Shown: positions 34,062-42,093 of the stretch, piece by piece
Position numbering within the stretch: the first letter of the stretch is position 1
How the letters are laid out: each line of letters starts with the position of its first letter
Assembly (NCBI RefSeq): GCF_030817655.1
Contig: NZ_JAUSZM010000003.1
Span: forward strand, 1,054,001 to 1,118,000
From: Streptomyces sp. V4I2
Lineage (GTDB): Bacteria > Actinomycetota > Actinomycetes > Streptomycetales > Streptomycetaceae
DNA length: 64,000 bases
Direction of reading: 5' to 3'
The notes under the pieces: generated by a model
The model's input: only the letters and a program-made list of their open reading frames with translations
Database searches by the model: none
Told to the model about the DNA's origin: nothing
Made by a program: the position numbers and the translations under genes

Positions 34062-35612
34062 TCACACGGGGCGCGTACGGCCCTCCCAGTACGGCTCCCG
34101 CAACCGGCGCTTGTACAGCTTGCCGTTGGGGTCCCGGGGCATCTCCGTGATGAAGTCGACGCTCTTGGGCCGCTTGTACCCGGCGAGTTGCCCGGCGCAG
34201 TGGTCGAGGAGCGCGGCGGCGAGGGCGGGGCCCGGCTCGAAGCCGGGGGCGGGTTCGACGACGGCCTTGACCTCCTCGCCCCAGTCTTCGTGCGGGATGC
34301 CGAAGGCGGCGGCGTCGGCGACGGCGGGGTGGGCGAGCAGGGCGGACTCGATCTCGGCCGGGTAGATGTTGACGCCGCCCGAGATGATCAGGTCGATCTT
34401 GCGGTCGCGGAGGAAGAGGTAGCCGTCCTCGTCGAGGAGTCCGAGGTCGCCGACGGTGAAGAAGTCACCGATGCGGTTCTTGCGCGTCTTGGCGTCGTCC
34501 TTGTGGTACGAGAAGCCGCCGGTGTTCATCTTCAGGTACACCGTGCCGAGTTCGCCGGCCGGCAGCCGGTTGCCGTCGTCGTCGAAGACCGCGAGCTCGC
34601 TGATGGGCCAGGCCTTGCCGACGGTGCCGGGCTTCTTCAGCCAGTCCTCGGTGGTCGCGAAGGCACCTCCGCCCTCGCTGGCCGCGTAGTACTCCTCCAC
34701 ACTGTGGCCCCACCAGTCGATCATGGCTCGTTTGACGTGGTCGGGGCAGGGTGCGGCGCCGTGGATGGCGTGCCGCATGGACGAGACGTCGTAGCGCGCC
34801 TTGATGTCGTCCGGGAGGGCCAGCAGCCGGTGGAACTGGGTCGGGACCATGTGGGTGTGCGTGCACTTGTGGGTGTCGATGAGGCGGAGCATCTCCTCGG
34901 GTGTCCACTTGTCCATCAGGACCAGGCGGTGGCCGATGTGCAGCGACGCGCCGGCGAACTGGAGTACGGCCGTGTGGTAGAGCGGCGAGCAGACGAGGTG
35001 CACGTTGTCGTCGAACGGCCGGATGCCGAAGATGCCGAGGAAGCCTCCGAGATACGCCTCCTCGGGGGCTTTGCCGGGCAGGGGGCGCCGGATGCCGCGC
35101 GGGCGGCCGGTGGTGCCCGAGGTGTAGTTCATGACCCAGCCGAGGGTGCGGCCTGTGGGCGGCGACTCCGGTTGTCCGTCGAGGAGTTCGGCGTACGGCC
35201 GGAAACCCTCGACATTGCCGACGGCGTACCGGTGGGTGGCCGGGAGGCCGGCCTCGTCGGCGGCGTGGCGGGCGGGGCCGGCGAACCGTTCGTGGGTGAG
35301 GAGCACCTTGGCGCCGGAGTCGGAGACGATCCAGGCGATCTCGGGGCCGACGAAGTGGTGGTTGACGGGGACGAGGTAGAAGCCGGCCTGCGAGGCGGCG
35401 AGGTACGCGGTGAAGAACTCCACGCCGTTGGGCAGGACGACGGCGAAGGCGTCACCGCGTTCGAGCCCGGCGGCGCGCAGCCCGTGCACCAGCCGGTTGG
35501 CCTCGGCGTGCAGCCGTCCGGCGGTCCACTGCTCGCCGTCGGGCGCGACGAGGACCCCGCGCTCGGGGTCGGCGGTGGCCTGGGCCCAGAATCCGATGGG
35601 GGGCTGAGTCAC
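34062..35612 (-). CDS. Acyl-CoA synthetase (FadD-type)
   Basis: The 516-residue adenylate-forming enzyme has WVMNYTSGTTGRPRGIRRPL (P-loop), YYAASEGGG (A5), FFTVGDLGLLDEDGYLFLRDR with the ribose Asp, LIISGGVNIYPAEIESAL and PNGKLYKRRL with the catalytic lysine. It starts at GTG 35612, overlapping the nitronate monooxygenase stop by four bases (GTGA), with GGAAGGAG upstream, so the two genes are translationally coupled. The operon lies behind a palindrome like that of the FadD19-like cluster at 19.4 kb. Confidence 0.85.
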   Translation of the reverse strand: MTQPPIGFWAQATADPERGVLVAPDGEQWTAGRLHAEANRLVHGLRAAGLERGDAFAVVLPNGVEFFTAYLAASQAGFYLVPVNHHFVGPEIAWIVSDSGAKVLLTHERFAGPARHAADEAGLPATHRYAVGNVEGFRPYAELLDGQPESPPTGRTLGWVMNYTSGTTGRPRGIRRPLPGKAPEEAYLGGFLGIFGIRPFDDNVHLVCSPLYHTAVLQFAGASLHIGHRLVLMDKWTPEEMLRLIDTHKCTHTHMVPTQFHRLLALPDDIKARYDVSSMRHAIHGAAPCPDHVKRAMIDWWGHSVEEYYAASEGGGAFATTEDWLKKPGTVGKAWPISELAVFDDDGNRLPAGELGTVYLKMNTGGFSYHKDDAKTRKNRIGDFFTVGDLGLLDEDGYLFLRDRKIDLIISGGVNIYPAEIESALLAHPAVADAAAFGIPHEDWGEEVKAVVEPAPGFEPGPALAAALLDHCAGQLAGYKRPKSVDFITEMPRDPNGKLYKRRLREPYWEGRTRPV

Positions 35613-36718
35613 TCCTGGCTCCTTCCGGCGATCCGGTTGACGCGGTCGACGGCCTCCTCGAAGCCGCGCGTGAGGTCGTCGAAGACCTCCTGGACGCTCC
35701 GTTCGCTGTTCATCCGGCCGACGATCTGCCCGACGGGTGTCCCGAGAAGCGGCTCCACCTCGTACTTCTGGATCCGCGAGACCGCGTCGGCGACCAGCAG
35801 TCCCTGCAAGGGCATGGGAAGCGTGCCGGGACCGTTCGGGTCGTCCCAGGCGTCGGTCCATTCGGTACGCAGCTGTCGTGCGGGTTTCCCGGTCAGCGCG
35901 CGCGAGCGGACCGTGTCGCCGGATTCGGCCGCGAGGAGCTTCTGGGTCAGGGCACGTGAGTGCAGGTCGGCCTCGGTGGTGGTGAGCCACAGGGAGCCGA
36001 GCCACACACCCTGGGCGCCGAGGGCGAACGCGGCGGCCACCTGCCGACCGCTGCCGATACCGCCGGCCGCGAGGACGGGCAACGGGCCGACGGCGTCGAC
36101 GACTTCGGGCGTGAGCACCATCGAGGCGATCTCGCCGGTGTGGCCGCCCGCCTCGTAGCCCTGCGCGACGACGATGTCGATGCCCGCCTCCGCGTGCTTG
36201 CGGGCGTGCCGGGCGCTGCCCGCGAGCGCGGCGACGAGGACGTCCTGGTCGTGGGCTCGCTCGATGACGTCGGCGGGCGGTGAACCGAGCGCGTTGGCCA
36301 GCAACTTGATCGGATAGTCGAAGGCGACGTCGAGCTGGTTGCGGGCGACCTGCTCCATCCATCCGGTGATGCGCCAGCCGGAGGCCTCGCCCTCGGCGAG
36401 TTCGGGGACTCCGTACTTGGCGAGGGTGTCCTTGACGTACTGGCGATGCCCCTCGGGGATCATCGCCTCCACGTCCGCCTCCGTGACGCCCTCGACCTTC
36501 TTGGCGGGCATGACGACATCCAGCCCGTAGGGCCTGCCGTCGACGTTCGCCTCGATCCAGTCCAGGTCGCGTTTGAGGTCGTCGGGGGCCGTATAGCGGA
36601 CCGCGCCGAGCACTCCGAAGCCGCCGGCTCGGCTGATGGCCGCGGCGACGGCGGGGAACGGCGTGAAGCCGAAGACGGCGTGCTCGACTCCCAGTGTCTT
36701 GCTCAGCTCCGTCTGCAT
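35609..36718 (-). CDS. Nitronate monooxygenase family FMN protein
   Basis: The 369-residue protein is a TIM-barrel FMN oxidase of the nitronate monooxygenase/2-nitropropane dioxygenase family: AAAISRAGGFGVLGAVRY, VVAQGYEAGGHTGE (substrate/FMN loop with His), PVLAAGGIGSGRQVAAAFALGAQGVWLGSL (phosphate-binding strand). Family members oxidise nitronates, but many in actinobacteria occur in lipid or steroid operons with unknown function. ATG 36718 has no clear ribosome site. It is the first gene of the operon with the downstream acyl-CoA synthetase, and its promoter region holds the palindrome at 36761. Confidence 0.8.
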   Translation of the reverse strand: MQTELSKTLGVEHAVFGFTPFPAVAAAISRAGGFGVLGAVRYTAPDDLKRDLDWIEANVDGRPYGLDVVMPAKKVEGVTEADVEAMIPEGHRQYVKDTLAKYGVPELAEGEASGWRITGWMEQVARNQLDVAFDYPIKLLANALGSPPADVIERAHDQDVLVAALAGSARHARKHAEAGIDIVVAQGYEAGGHTGEIASMVLTPEVVDAVGPLPVLAAGGIGSGRQVAAAFALGAQGVWLGSLWLTTTEADLHSRALTQKLLAAESGDTVRSRALTGKPARQLRTEWTDAWDDPNGPGTLPMPLQGLLVADAVSRIQKYEVEPLLGTPVGQIVGRMNSERSVQEVFDDLTRGFEEAVDRVNRIAGRSQE

Positions 36719-36760
36719 GGGCGCAGGATGCCGCAGTCGCCCCGACGACGGAAGACTCTT

Positions 36761-36777
36761 TCTGATGCTCCGTCAGA
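36761..36777. promoter_or_regulatory. 17-nt palindromic operator, second copy
   Basis: TCTGATGCTCCGTCAGA matches the element at 19356-19372 in 14 of 17 positions, and the flanks also agree (TTT before, TTTC after). It lies 43 bp upstream of the nitronate monooxygenase start. Confidence 0.65.
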
Positions 36778-36855
36778 TTTCTGGACTTCCGCACCCGCCC
36801 GCACCGATGCCCGCACCCGCCCGCACGCCCCGTTGACACACCGCACACCTGACAC

Positions 36856-36896
36856 GAAAGTTTCACAGCGCAAGGTGATCCCGGAAAGATACTTTC
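36856..36896. promoter_or_regulatory. Two GAAAG/CTTTC palindromes before the serine hydrolase gene
   Basis: GAAAGTTTC at 36856-36864 and GAAAG-ATA-CTTTC at 36884-36896 are related inverted repeats, 28 bp apart from start to start. A TTGACA hexamer stands at 36833-36838. The second palindrome ends 20 bp before the start codon, suggesting repression. Confidence 0.45.
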
Positions 36897-36916
36897 AGGC
36901 AGCGGGAGGTACACCC

Positions 36917-38721
36917 ATGACGGAAGACGCGGCGGGCAGAGGGACGGGCAGCGCGACGAACGGGCCCAGGCCGGGGCTGAACCGCCGTCAACTGGGCAGA
37001 CGCGCCCTGGGGGCGGGGCGCTGGCCATCGCCCCCTTCCCCGCGGGCCCGGCGGCCGCCGCCCCGCGGACAGCCCACCCAACCCTGCGCCGCGGTTCCCC
37101 CGAGAGAGCCGGCCTGCTCCCCGCCCACCTACGTCAACTCGTCACCGACGCCGAGGCGTTCCTCGCCCCCTCCCCCAAGCACCCCTGGTACGCGGGCGCC
37201 GTGCTGCTCGCCGGGCGCGGCTCCACCGTGGCGCTGCATCAGCCCATCGGCATGGCGGTGCGCTACCGGGCGTACGACGAGAAGACCGACACCGGCGTCG
37301 AATTCCCTGCCGCCGAGCAGATTCCCATGGCCGAGGACACCGTCTTCGACCTCGCCTCGGTGTCGAAGCTGTTCACGTCGATCCTCGCCGTGCAGCAGAT
37401 CGAGCGGGGCGCCCTGGAGCTGGAGGGGAAGGTCGCCGCCTACCTCCCGGAGTTCGGCGGGGCGGGCAAGCAGAGCATTACGATCCGTCAGCTGCTCACC
37501 CACACCTCGGGCTTCCGCGCCTGGATCCCGCTGTACAGCGCGCCGACCTACGAGGAGAAACTCCAGCTCATCTGGAAGGAGGCGCCGCTCAACCCGCCCG
37601 GCTCCGCCTACCTCTACTCGGACCTGAACCTGATCTCGCTGCAGCTGGTGCTGGAGCGGATCACGGGCCGCCCGCTGGACACGCTGCTCCACGACGAGGT
37701 CACCGCCCCGCTCGGCCTGCGCCACACCCGCTACAACCCGCCCGCCTCCTGGAAGCCGAGGATCGCCGCCACGGAGGACGCGCGGGCGCCCTGGTCGGGG
37801 CTGGACCGGGGACTCGTGTGGGGCGAGGTGCACGACGAGAACGCCTTCAGCCTCGGCGGTGTCGCGGGCCACGCGGGCGTCTTCTCCCACGCGTGGGACC
37901 TGGCCGTCCTGGGCCGCACGCTGCTCAACGGCGGCACCTACGGCCGGACCCGCATCCTGCGGCCGGAGTCGGTGGAGCTGATGTTCACCGACTTCAACAC
38001 CGCCTTCCCCGGCGACGAGCACGGCCTCGGCTTCGAGCTCTACCAGCACTGGTACATGGGCGCGATGGCCACCCCGCGCACCGCCGGGCACACCGGCTTC
38101 ACCGGCACCTCTCTGGTACTCGACCCGACCACCGACTCCTTCCTCGTGATGCTCGGCAACTCCGTTCACCCGGTGCGGAGTTGGCGGTCCGGTTCCGCTC
38201 CCCGGGTCGCCGCGGGGAACAACATGGCGCGCGCCGTGCCGGTCCGCCCCGCGTACGGACGTACCGCCTGGTTCTCCGGAACGGCGAGCTCCACCACCGC
38301 CACCCTCGCACTGCCCGCGCTCGACACGAACTCGGGCACCGCACGGCTGCGCTGCGCGCTGTGGTGGGACACCGAGCCCACGGCCGACGTGCTCGTCCTG
38401 GAGGCCACGACGGACGGCGGCACGACCTGGCAGTCCGTGCCGTTCACGACCACCCGCCACGGGGACGAGCCGCGGGAACACCCGGCAGGGACCGTCACCG
38501 GCTGGTCGGGGCGCGTCTGGCACCGGCTCACGGCGGCCCTCCCGGCGGCCCGGCAGCTGAGCCTGCGCTGGCGGTACGCCACCGACCGGCTGTACGTCGG
38601 CCGCGGCGTCTACGTCGACGGGCCGCGGGTCGAGACGGCCGACGGTGTCCTCTTCGACGAGGCACGTCCGGCGGACGCGGCGCGGATCGAGGCGAAGGGC
38701 TGGACCTCGTCCGCGGACTGA
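36917..38721 (+). pseudogene. Secreted serine hydrolase (beta-lactamase family), frameshifted in the signal peptide
   Basis: ATG 36917 (GGGAGGT upstream) begins a Tat-type leader with NRRQLGRRALGAG, but the frame then breaks. The rest, ALAIAPFPAGPAAAAP and the whole enzyme, continues in another frame to 38721. One missing G in the G-rich run 37011-37018 restores a continuous protein of about 600 residues. The body is a penicillin-binding-protein-like hydrolase with SVSK (Ser-X-X-Lys), YSDLN and HTGFTG motifs, plus a C-terminal beta-sandwich-like region of about 180 residues. The intact frame alone from 37201 would lack export and the fold's start. This may be a true mutation, phase variation or a homopolymer sequencing error. 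Confidence 0.75.
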
Positions 38722-38725
38722 CGGC

Positions 38726-39577
38726 TCAGCCGGGAACGTCCAGGCGCTGCGTGCCGATGACCGACAGCAGCCGTAGCGCCTCCTCGGACGGTGTGCCCGG
38801 GGTGGCGGTGTAGATGACGACCCGCTGGTCGCGGTCGGTGATGTCCAGGACGTCGCAGTTGACGGCGAGGGGGCCGACGACGGGGTGGTCGAAGGTCTTG
38901 CAGAGGGTGGGGCGCGCGGCCACCTCGTGGGTGGCCCACAGGCCTGCGAACTCCTCGCTCCCGGCGAGGAGTTCGTCGATCAGTGCCTGCACTTCCGGGT
39001 CGTCGGGGTAGCGGGCGGCGGCAGCCCGAAGGTGCTGGGCCGCGGTCCGGGCGAACTCGTCGGCGTCCGAGACGCTGTACAGCCGTCGGCCGCTGCGATA
39101 CGGCTCGAGGAAGGTCCGCCGGACCAGGTTTCGCTCGTGGCGCGGCACGGCGGAGAAGTCCTCCATGAGGGCGGCCGCGAGGTCGTTCCAGGCGATGACC
39201 TCGTAGGTCGCCGACACCACGATCGCCGCGGCCTGCGGCAGCCGGTGCAACAGGTCGACGATGCTCTGCCGCACCTCGCGGGACGGGCCGGGCGGCGGCC
39301 CCGGCGGAGTGCCGGCCAAGTGGTGGAGGTGGTCGCGTTCGGCGTCCGACAGGCGCAGGGCGCGGGCGAGCTGGGCGAGCACCTCGCGGGACGGATGCGG
39401 GCCGCGGGCCTGCTCCAGGCGGGTGTAGTACTCGGTGGAGATGTACGCCAGCTGCGCGACCTCCTCTCTGCGCAGTCCGGGGGTGCGGCGGCGCGACCCG
39501 GCGGGCAGCCCCACGTCGGAGGGGCTGATGCGCTCGCGCCTGCCGCGCAGGAAGTCGGCCAGTTCTCGTCGGTCCAC
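38726..39577 (-). CDS. XRE-type HTH regulator with MmyB-like ligand-binding domain
   Basis: The 283-residue regulator has an N-terminal HTH (RRTPGLRREEVAQLAYISTEYYTRLEQARG, about residues 29-58) and a PAS-like MmyB domain that in homologues binds fatty acids (VVSATYEVIAWNDLAAALM, RNLVRRTF, FDHPVVGPLAVNCDVL). GTG 39577 is likely; GGGAG lies almost against it, so translation may be leaderless. It is divergent from an SDR gene across a large palindrome, the standard arrangement for an autoregulated repressor that controls the neighbouring oxidoreductase. It ends four bases after the hydrolase stop on the other strand. Confidence 0.85.
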   Translation of the reverse strand: MDRRELADFLRGRRERISPSDVGLPAGSRRRTPGLRREEVAQLAYISTEYYTRLEQARGPHPSREVLAQLARALRLSDAERDHLHHLAGTPPGPPPGPSREVRQSIVDLLHRLPQAAAIVVSATYEVIAWNDLAAALMEDFSAVPRHERNLVRRTFLEPYRSGRRLYSVSDADEFARTAAQHLRAAAARYPDDPEVQALIDELLAGSEEFAGLWATHEVAARPTLCKTFDHPVVGPLAVNCDVLDITDRDQRVVIYTATPGTPSEEALRLLSVIGTQRLDVPG

Positions 39578-39600
39578 GCTCCCAGTGTGCGCGGACGCCG

Positions 39601-39643
39601 GCACCTCGTATCCAGGTACCGCCGGTGCCTGGATACGAGGTGC
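39601..39643. promoter_or_regulatory. Large palindromic operator between MmyB-like regulator and SDR
   Basis: Two 20-base arms (39601-39620 and 39624-39643, one mismatch, three-base centre) carry CCTCGTATCCAGG and its complement. The element lies 23 bp from each start codon and should be bound by the adjacent regulator. Confidence 0.8.
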
Positions 39644-39665
39644 GGCCGGGCGCAGGCTCGTCGGC

Positions 39666-40466
39666 ATGACCGACACATCCATCACCTCCCCCTCCACCTC
39701 CGCCACCGCCGGCCTGCTGGCCGACAAGGTCGCCTTCATCACCGGGGCGGGGCGCGGCATCGGAGCCGCGGCGGCGCGGCTGTTCGCCCGGGAGGGCGCC
39801 CGCGTGCTCCTCGCGGCCCGCACCGAGACCCAGCTCAAGGCGGTCACCGAGGAGATCCGGGCGGCCGGCGGCATCGCGGAGTACGTGCGGTGCGACATGG
39901 CCGACCCGGCGAGCGTCCGTGCCGCCGTCAACAGGACCGTCGAGCTGTACGGCAGGCTCGACGTCGCCTTCAACAACGCGGCGACGATCCAGCGGCCCGG
40001 CCCGATGGACCAGCTGCCGGAGCGCGAGTTCGACCAGATCTACGCGGTCAACCTCAAGGGCCCCTGGCTGGCCATGAACGCCGAGATCGCCGCGATCCGG
40101 GCCATCGCGGGGACCGGGGCGATCGTCAACACCTCCAGCGTCGGCAGCCTGATGGCCAACCCCGCGCTGCCCGCGTACGGCGCGGCGAAGCGGGCGCTGA
40201 ACAGCCTGACCGCGTCGGCGGCGGTCACGTACGGGCCGGAAGGCATCCGCGTCAACGCCATCGCGCCGGGCACCACGCTGACCGAGATGATCGACGAGTG
40301 GGAGGCGAACTCCCCCGGCATCGTCGAGCAGCTCAACGCCCGGACCCCGCTGGGCCGGTCCGCCGCCCCGGAGGAGATCGCCGAGGCCGCGGCATGGCTG
40401 CTGAGCGACCGCGCCTCCTACGTCACCGGCACGGTCCTGCGGGTCGACGGGGGTACGCAGTCCTGA
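39666..40466 (+). CDS. Short-chain dehydrogenase/reductase
   Basis: The 266-residue classical SDR has TGAGRGIG (cofactor-binding glycines, about residues 27-34), NNAA, a catalytic Ser in NTSSVGS and Y-X3-K in YGAAK. The Arg in AARTETQ after strand 2 suggests NADP(H). The C-terminal YVTGTVLRVDGGTQS is typical. ATG 39666 has a weak ribosome site. Divergence from the MmyB-like regulator suggests induction by that regulator's ligand. Confidence 0.9.
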   Translation: MTDTSITSPSTSATAGLLADKVAFITGAGRGIGAAAARLFAREGARVLLAARTETQLKAVTEEIRAAGGIAEYVRCDMADPASVRAAVNRTVELYGRLDVAFNNAATIQRPGPMDQLPEREFDQIYAVNLKGPWLAMNAEIAAIRAIAGTGAIVNTSSVGSLMANPALPAYGAAKRALNSLTASAAVTYGPEGIRVNAIAPGTTLTEMIDEWEANSPGIVEQLNARTPLGRSAAPEEIAEAAAWLLSDRASYVTGTVLRVDGGTQS

Positions 40467-40469
40467 CCG

Positions 40470-42038
40470 TCAGCCGTCGAGTTCCTCCAGCACGGCCATG
40501 GCGGCGTTGTGCCCCGGCACCCCGCTCACCCCTCCCCCGCGTACCGCGCCCGCCCCGCACAGCAGCACGTTCGCGTGCCGGGTCGCAACGCCCCAGCGGC
40601 CGGTGTCCTCCTGGGCGTAGGGCCAGGTCAGTTCGCGGTGGAAGATGTTGCCGCCGGGGAGCCGGAGGTCGCGCTCCAGGTCCAGCGGCGTCTTCGCCTC
40701 GATGCAGGGGCGTCCGTCGGCGTCGGTGGCCAGGCAGTCGGCGAGGGGCTCGGCGAGGTGGGTGTCCAGTTGCGCGAGCGTCGACTTGAGGAGTTCCTCG
40801 CGTACGGCGTCGTTGTCCCGGTCGAAGAGCCGGGCCGGGGTGTGCAGGCCGAACAACGTCAGTGTCTGGTAGCCCTGTTCGACGAGGTCCGGGCCGAGGA
40901 TCGTCGGGTCGGTGAGGGAGTGACAGTAGATCTCCGAGGGCGGGGCGGCGGGCAGTTCGCCGGCGGCGGCCTGGGTGTGGGCGGTGGCCAGTTGCTCGTA
41001 GCCCTCGGCGATGTGGAAGGTGCCGGCGAACGCCTCGTGCGGGTCGACGGAGTCGTCGCGGAGCCTGGGCAGCCGAGTGAGGAGCATGTTCACCTTGAGC
41101 TGGGCGCCCTCGGCGGCGGCGGGCGGCTCGTCGCCGGTGAGTGCCGCCAGCTCCTGCGGGGAGGCGTTGACGAGGACGTGCCGGGCGGTGGCGACGCCCT
41201 CCCCGTCGGCCGTCCGGTAGCTGATCTCGGCGGTACGTCCGTCCGTGTCGATCCGCACGGCCTCGTGACCGGTGGCGAGGACGGCGCCCGCGTCCCGCGC
41301 CGCGCCGGCGAGAGCGTCGGTGAGGGCGCCCATGCCGCCGACGGGCACGTCCCAGGCGCCCGTGCCGCCGCCGATCACGTGGTAGAGGAAGCAGCGGTTC
41401 TGCGGAAGGGCGGGGTCGTGGGCGTCGGCGAAGGTTCCGATGAGGGCGTCCGTGAGGACCACGCCCCGCACCAGGTCGTCGCTGAAGCGGTCCTCGATGG
41501 CCGCCCCGATCGGCTCCTCGAAGAGGGTCCGCCAGGCGTCCTCGTCGTCGATGCGGCCGCGCAGCTCGTCGCGGGTGGGCAGCGGCTCGGTGAGGGTCGG
41601 GAAGACCCGCTGGGCCACTCGGGCGGTCATGCCGTAGAAGCGCTGCCAGGCCTCGTACTCGCGCTCGCCGCCGGTGAGCCGCGCGAACGCCTCCCGGGTG
41701 CGGCGCTCGCCGCCGCCGACCAGGAGTCCGGTCGGCCGGCCGTCCCGTTCGACGGGGGTGTACGAGGAGACGGTGCGGGTGCGGACGCGGAAGTCCAGGC
41801 CGAGATCGCGCACGATCTTCTTCGGCAGCAGGCTGACCAGGTAGGAGTAGCGCGACAGCCGCGCGTCCACGCCGGCGAACGGGCGGGTGGAGACGGCTGC
41901 GCCGCCCGTGTGGTCCAGCCGTTCCAGCACCAGCACGGAGCGTCCGGCCCGGGCCAGGTAGGCGGCGGCGACGAGGCCGTTGTGGCCGCCGCCGACGATG
42001 ACGGCGTCGTACGTGCGGAGTCCCTCGTGTGCAGGCAT
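40470..42038 (-). CDS. FAD-dependent oxidoreductase, phytoene-desaturase/CrtI-like
   Basis: The 522-residue flavoprotein opens with YDAVIVGGGHNGLVAAAYLARAG, the dinucleotide-binding motif, and ends with NVLLCGAGAVRGGGVSGVPGHNAAMAVL, the second FAD-contact motif. It resembles the pyridine nucleotide-disulfide oxidoreductase-domain type (PYROXD2-like) related to carotenoid desaturases. No carotenoid genes are near, so the substrate is unknown. ATG 42038 lacks a ribosome site; TTACCA a few bases upstream could be a -10 of a leaderless mRNA. It converges on the SDR with a 3-bp gap. Confidence 0.8.
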   Translation of the reverse strand: MPAHEGLRTYDAVIVGGGHNGLVAAAYLARAGRSVLVLERLDHTGGAAVSTRPFAGVDARLSRYSYLVSLLPKKIVRDLGLDFRVRTRTVSSYTPVERDGRPTGLLVGGGERRTREAFARLTGGEREYEAWQRFYGMTARVAQRVFPTLTEPLPTRDELRGRIDDEDAWRTLFEEPIGAAIEDRFSDDLVRGVVLTDALIGTFADAHDPALPQNRCFLYHVIGGGTGAWDVPVGGMGALTDALAGAARDAGAVLATGHEAVRIDTDGRTAEISYRTADGEGVATARHVLVNASPQELAALTGDEPPAAAEGAQLKVNMLLTRLPRLRDDSVDPHEAFAGTFHIAEGYEQLATAHTQAAAGELPAAPPSEIYCHSLTDPTILGPDLVEQGYQTLTLFGLHTPARLFDRDNDAVREELLKSTLAQLDTHLAEPLADCLATDADGRPCIEAKTPLDLERDLRLPGGNIFHRELTWPYAQEDTGRWGVATRHANVLLCGAGAVRGGGVSGVPGHNAAMAVLEELDG

Positions 42039-42093
42039 GGTTCTTGGTAACACGGGGTGATCTAGGTCGGCCAGAGATGGACCGTGCCCGCGT

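Noticed and set aside
34062..37028. A 988-residue fusion of acyl-CoA synthetase with an upstream domain
   Set aside because: The upstream half is antisense-like shadow of the nitronate monooxygenase gene; GTG 35612 has an excellent ribosome site and coupling overlap.
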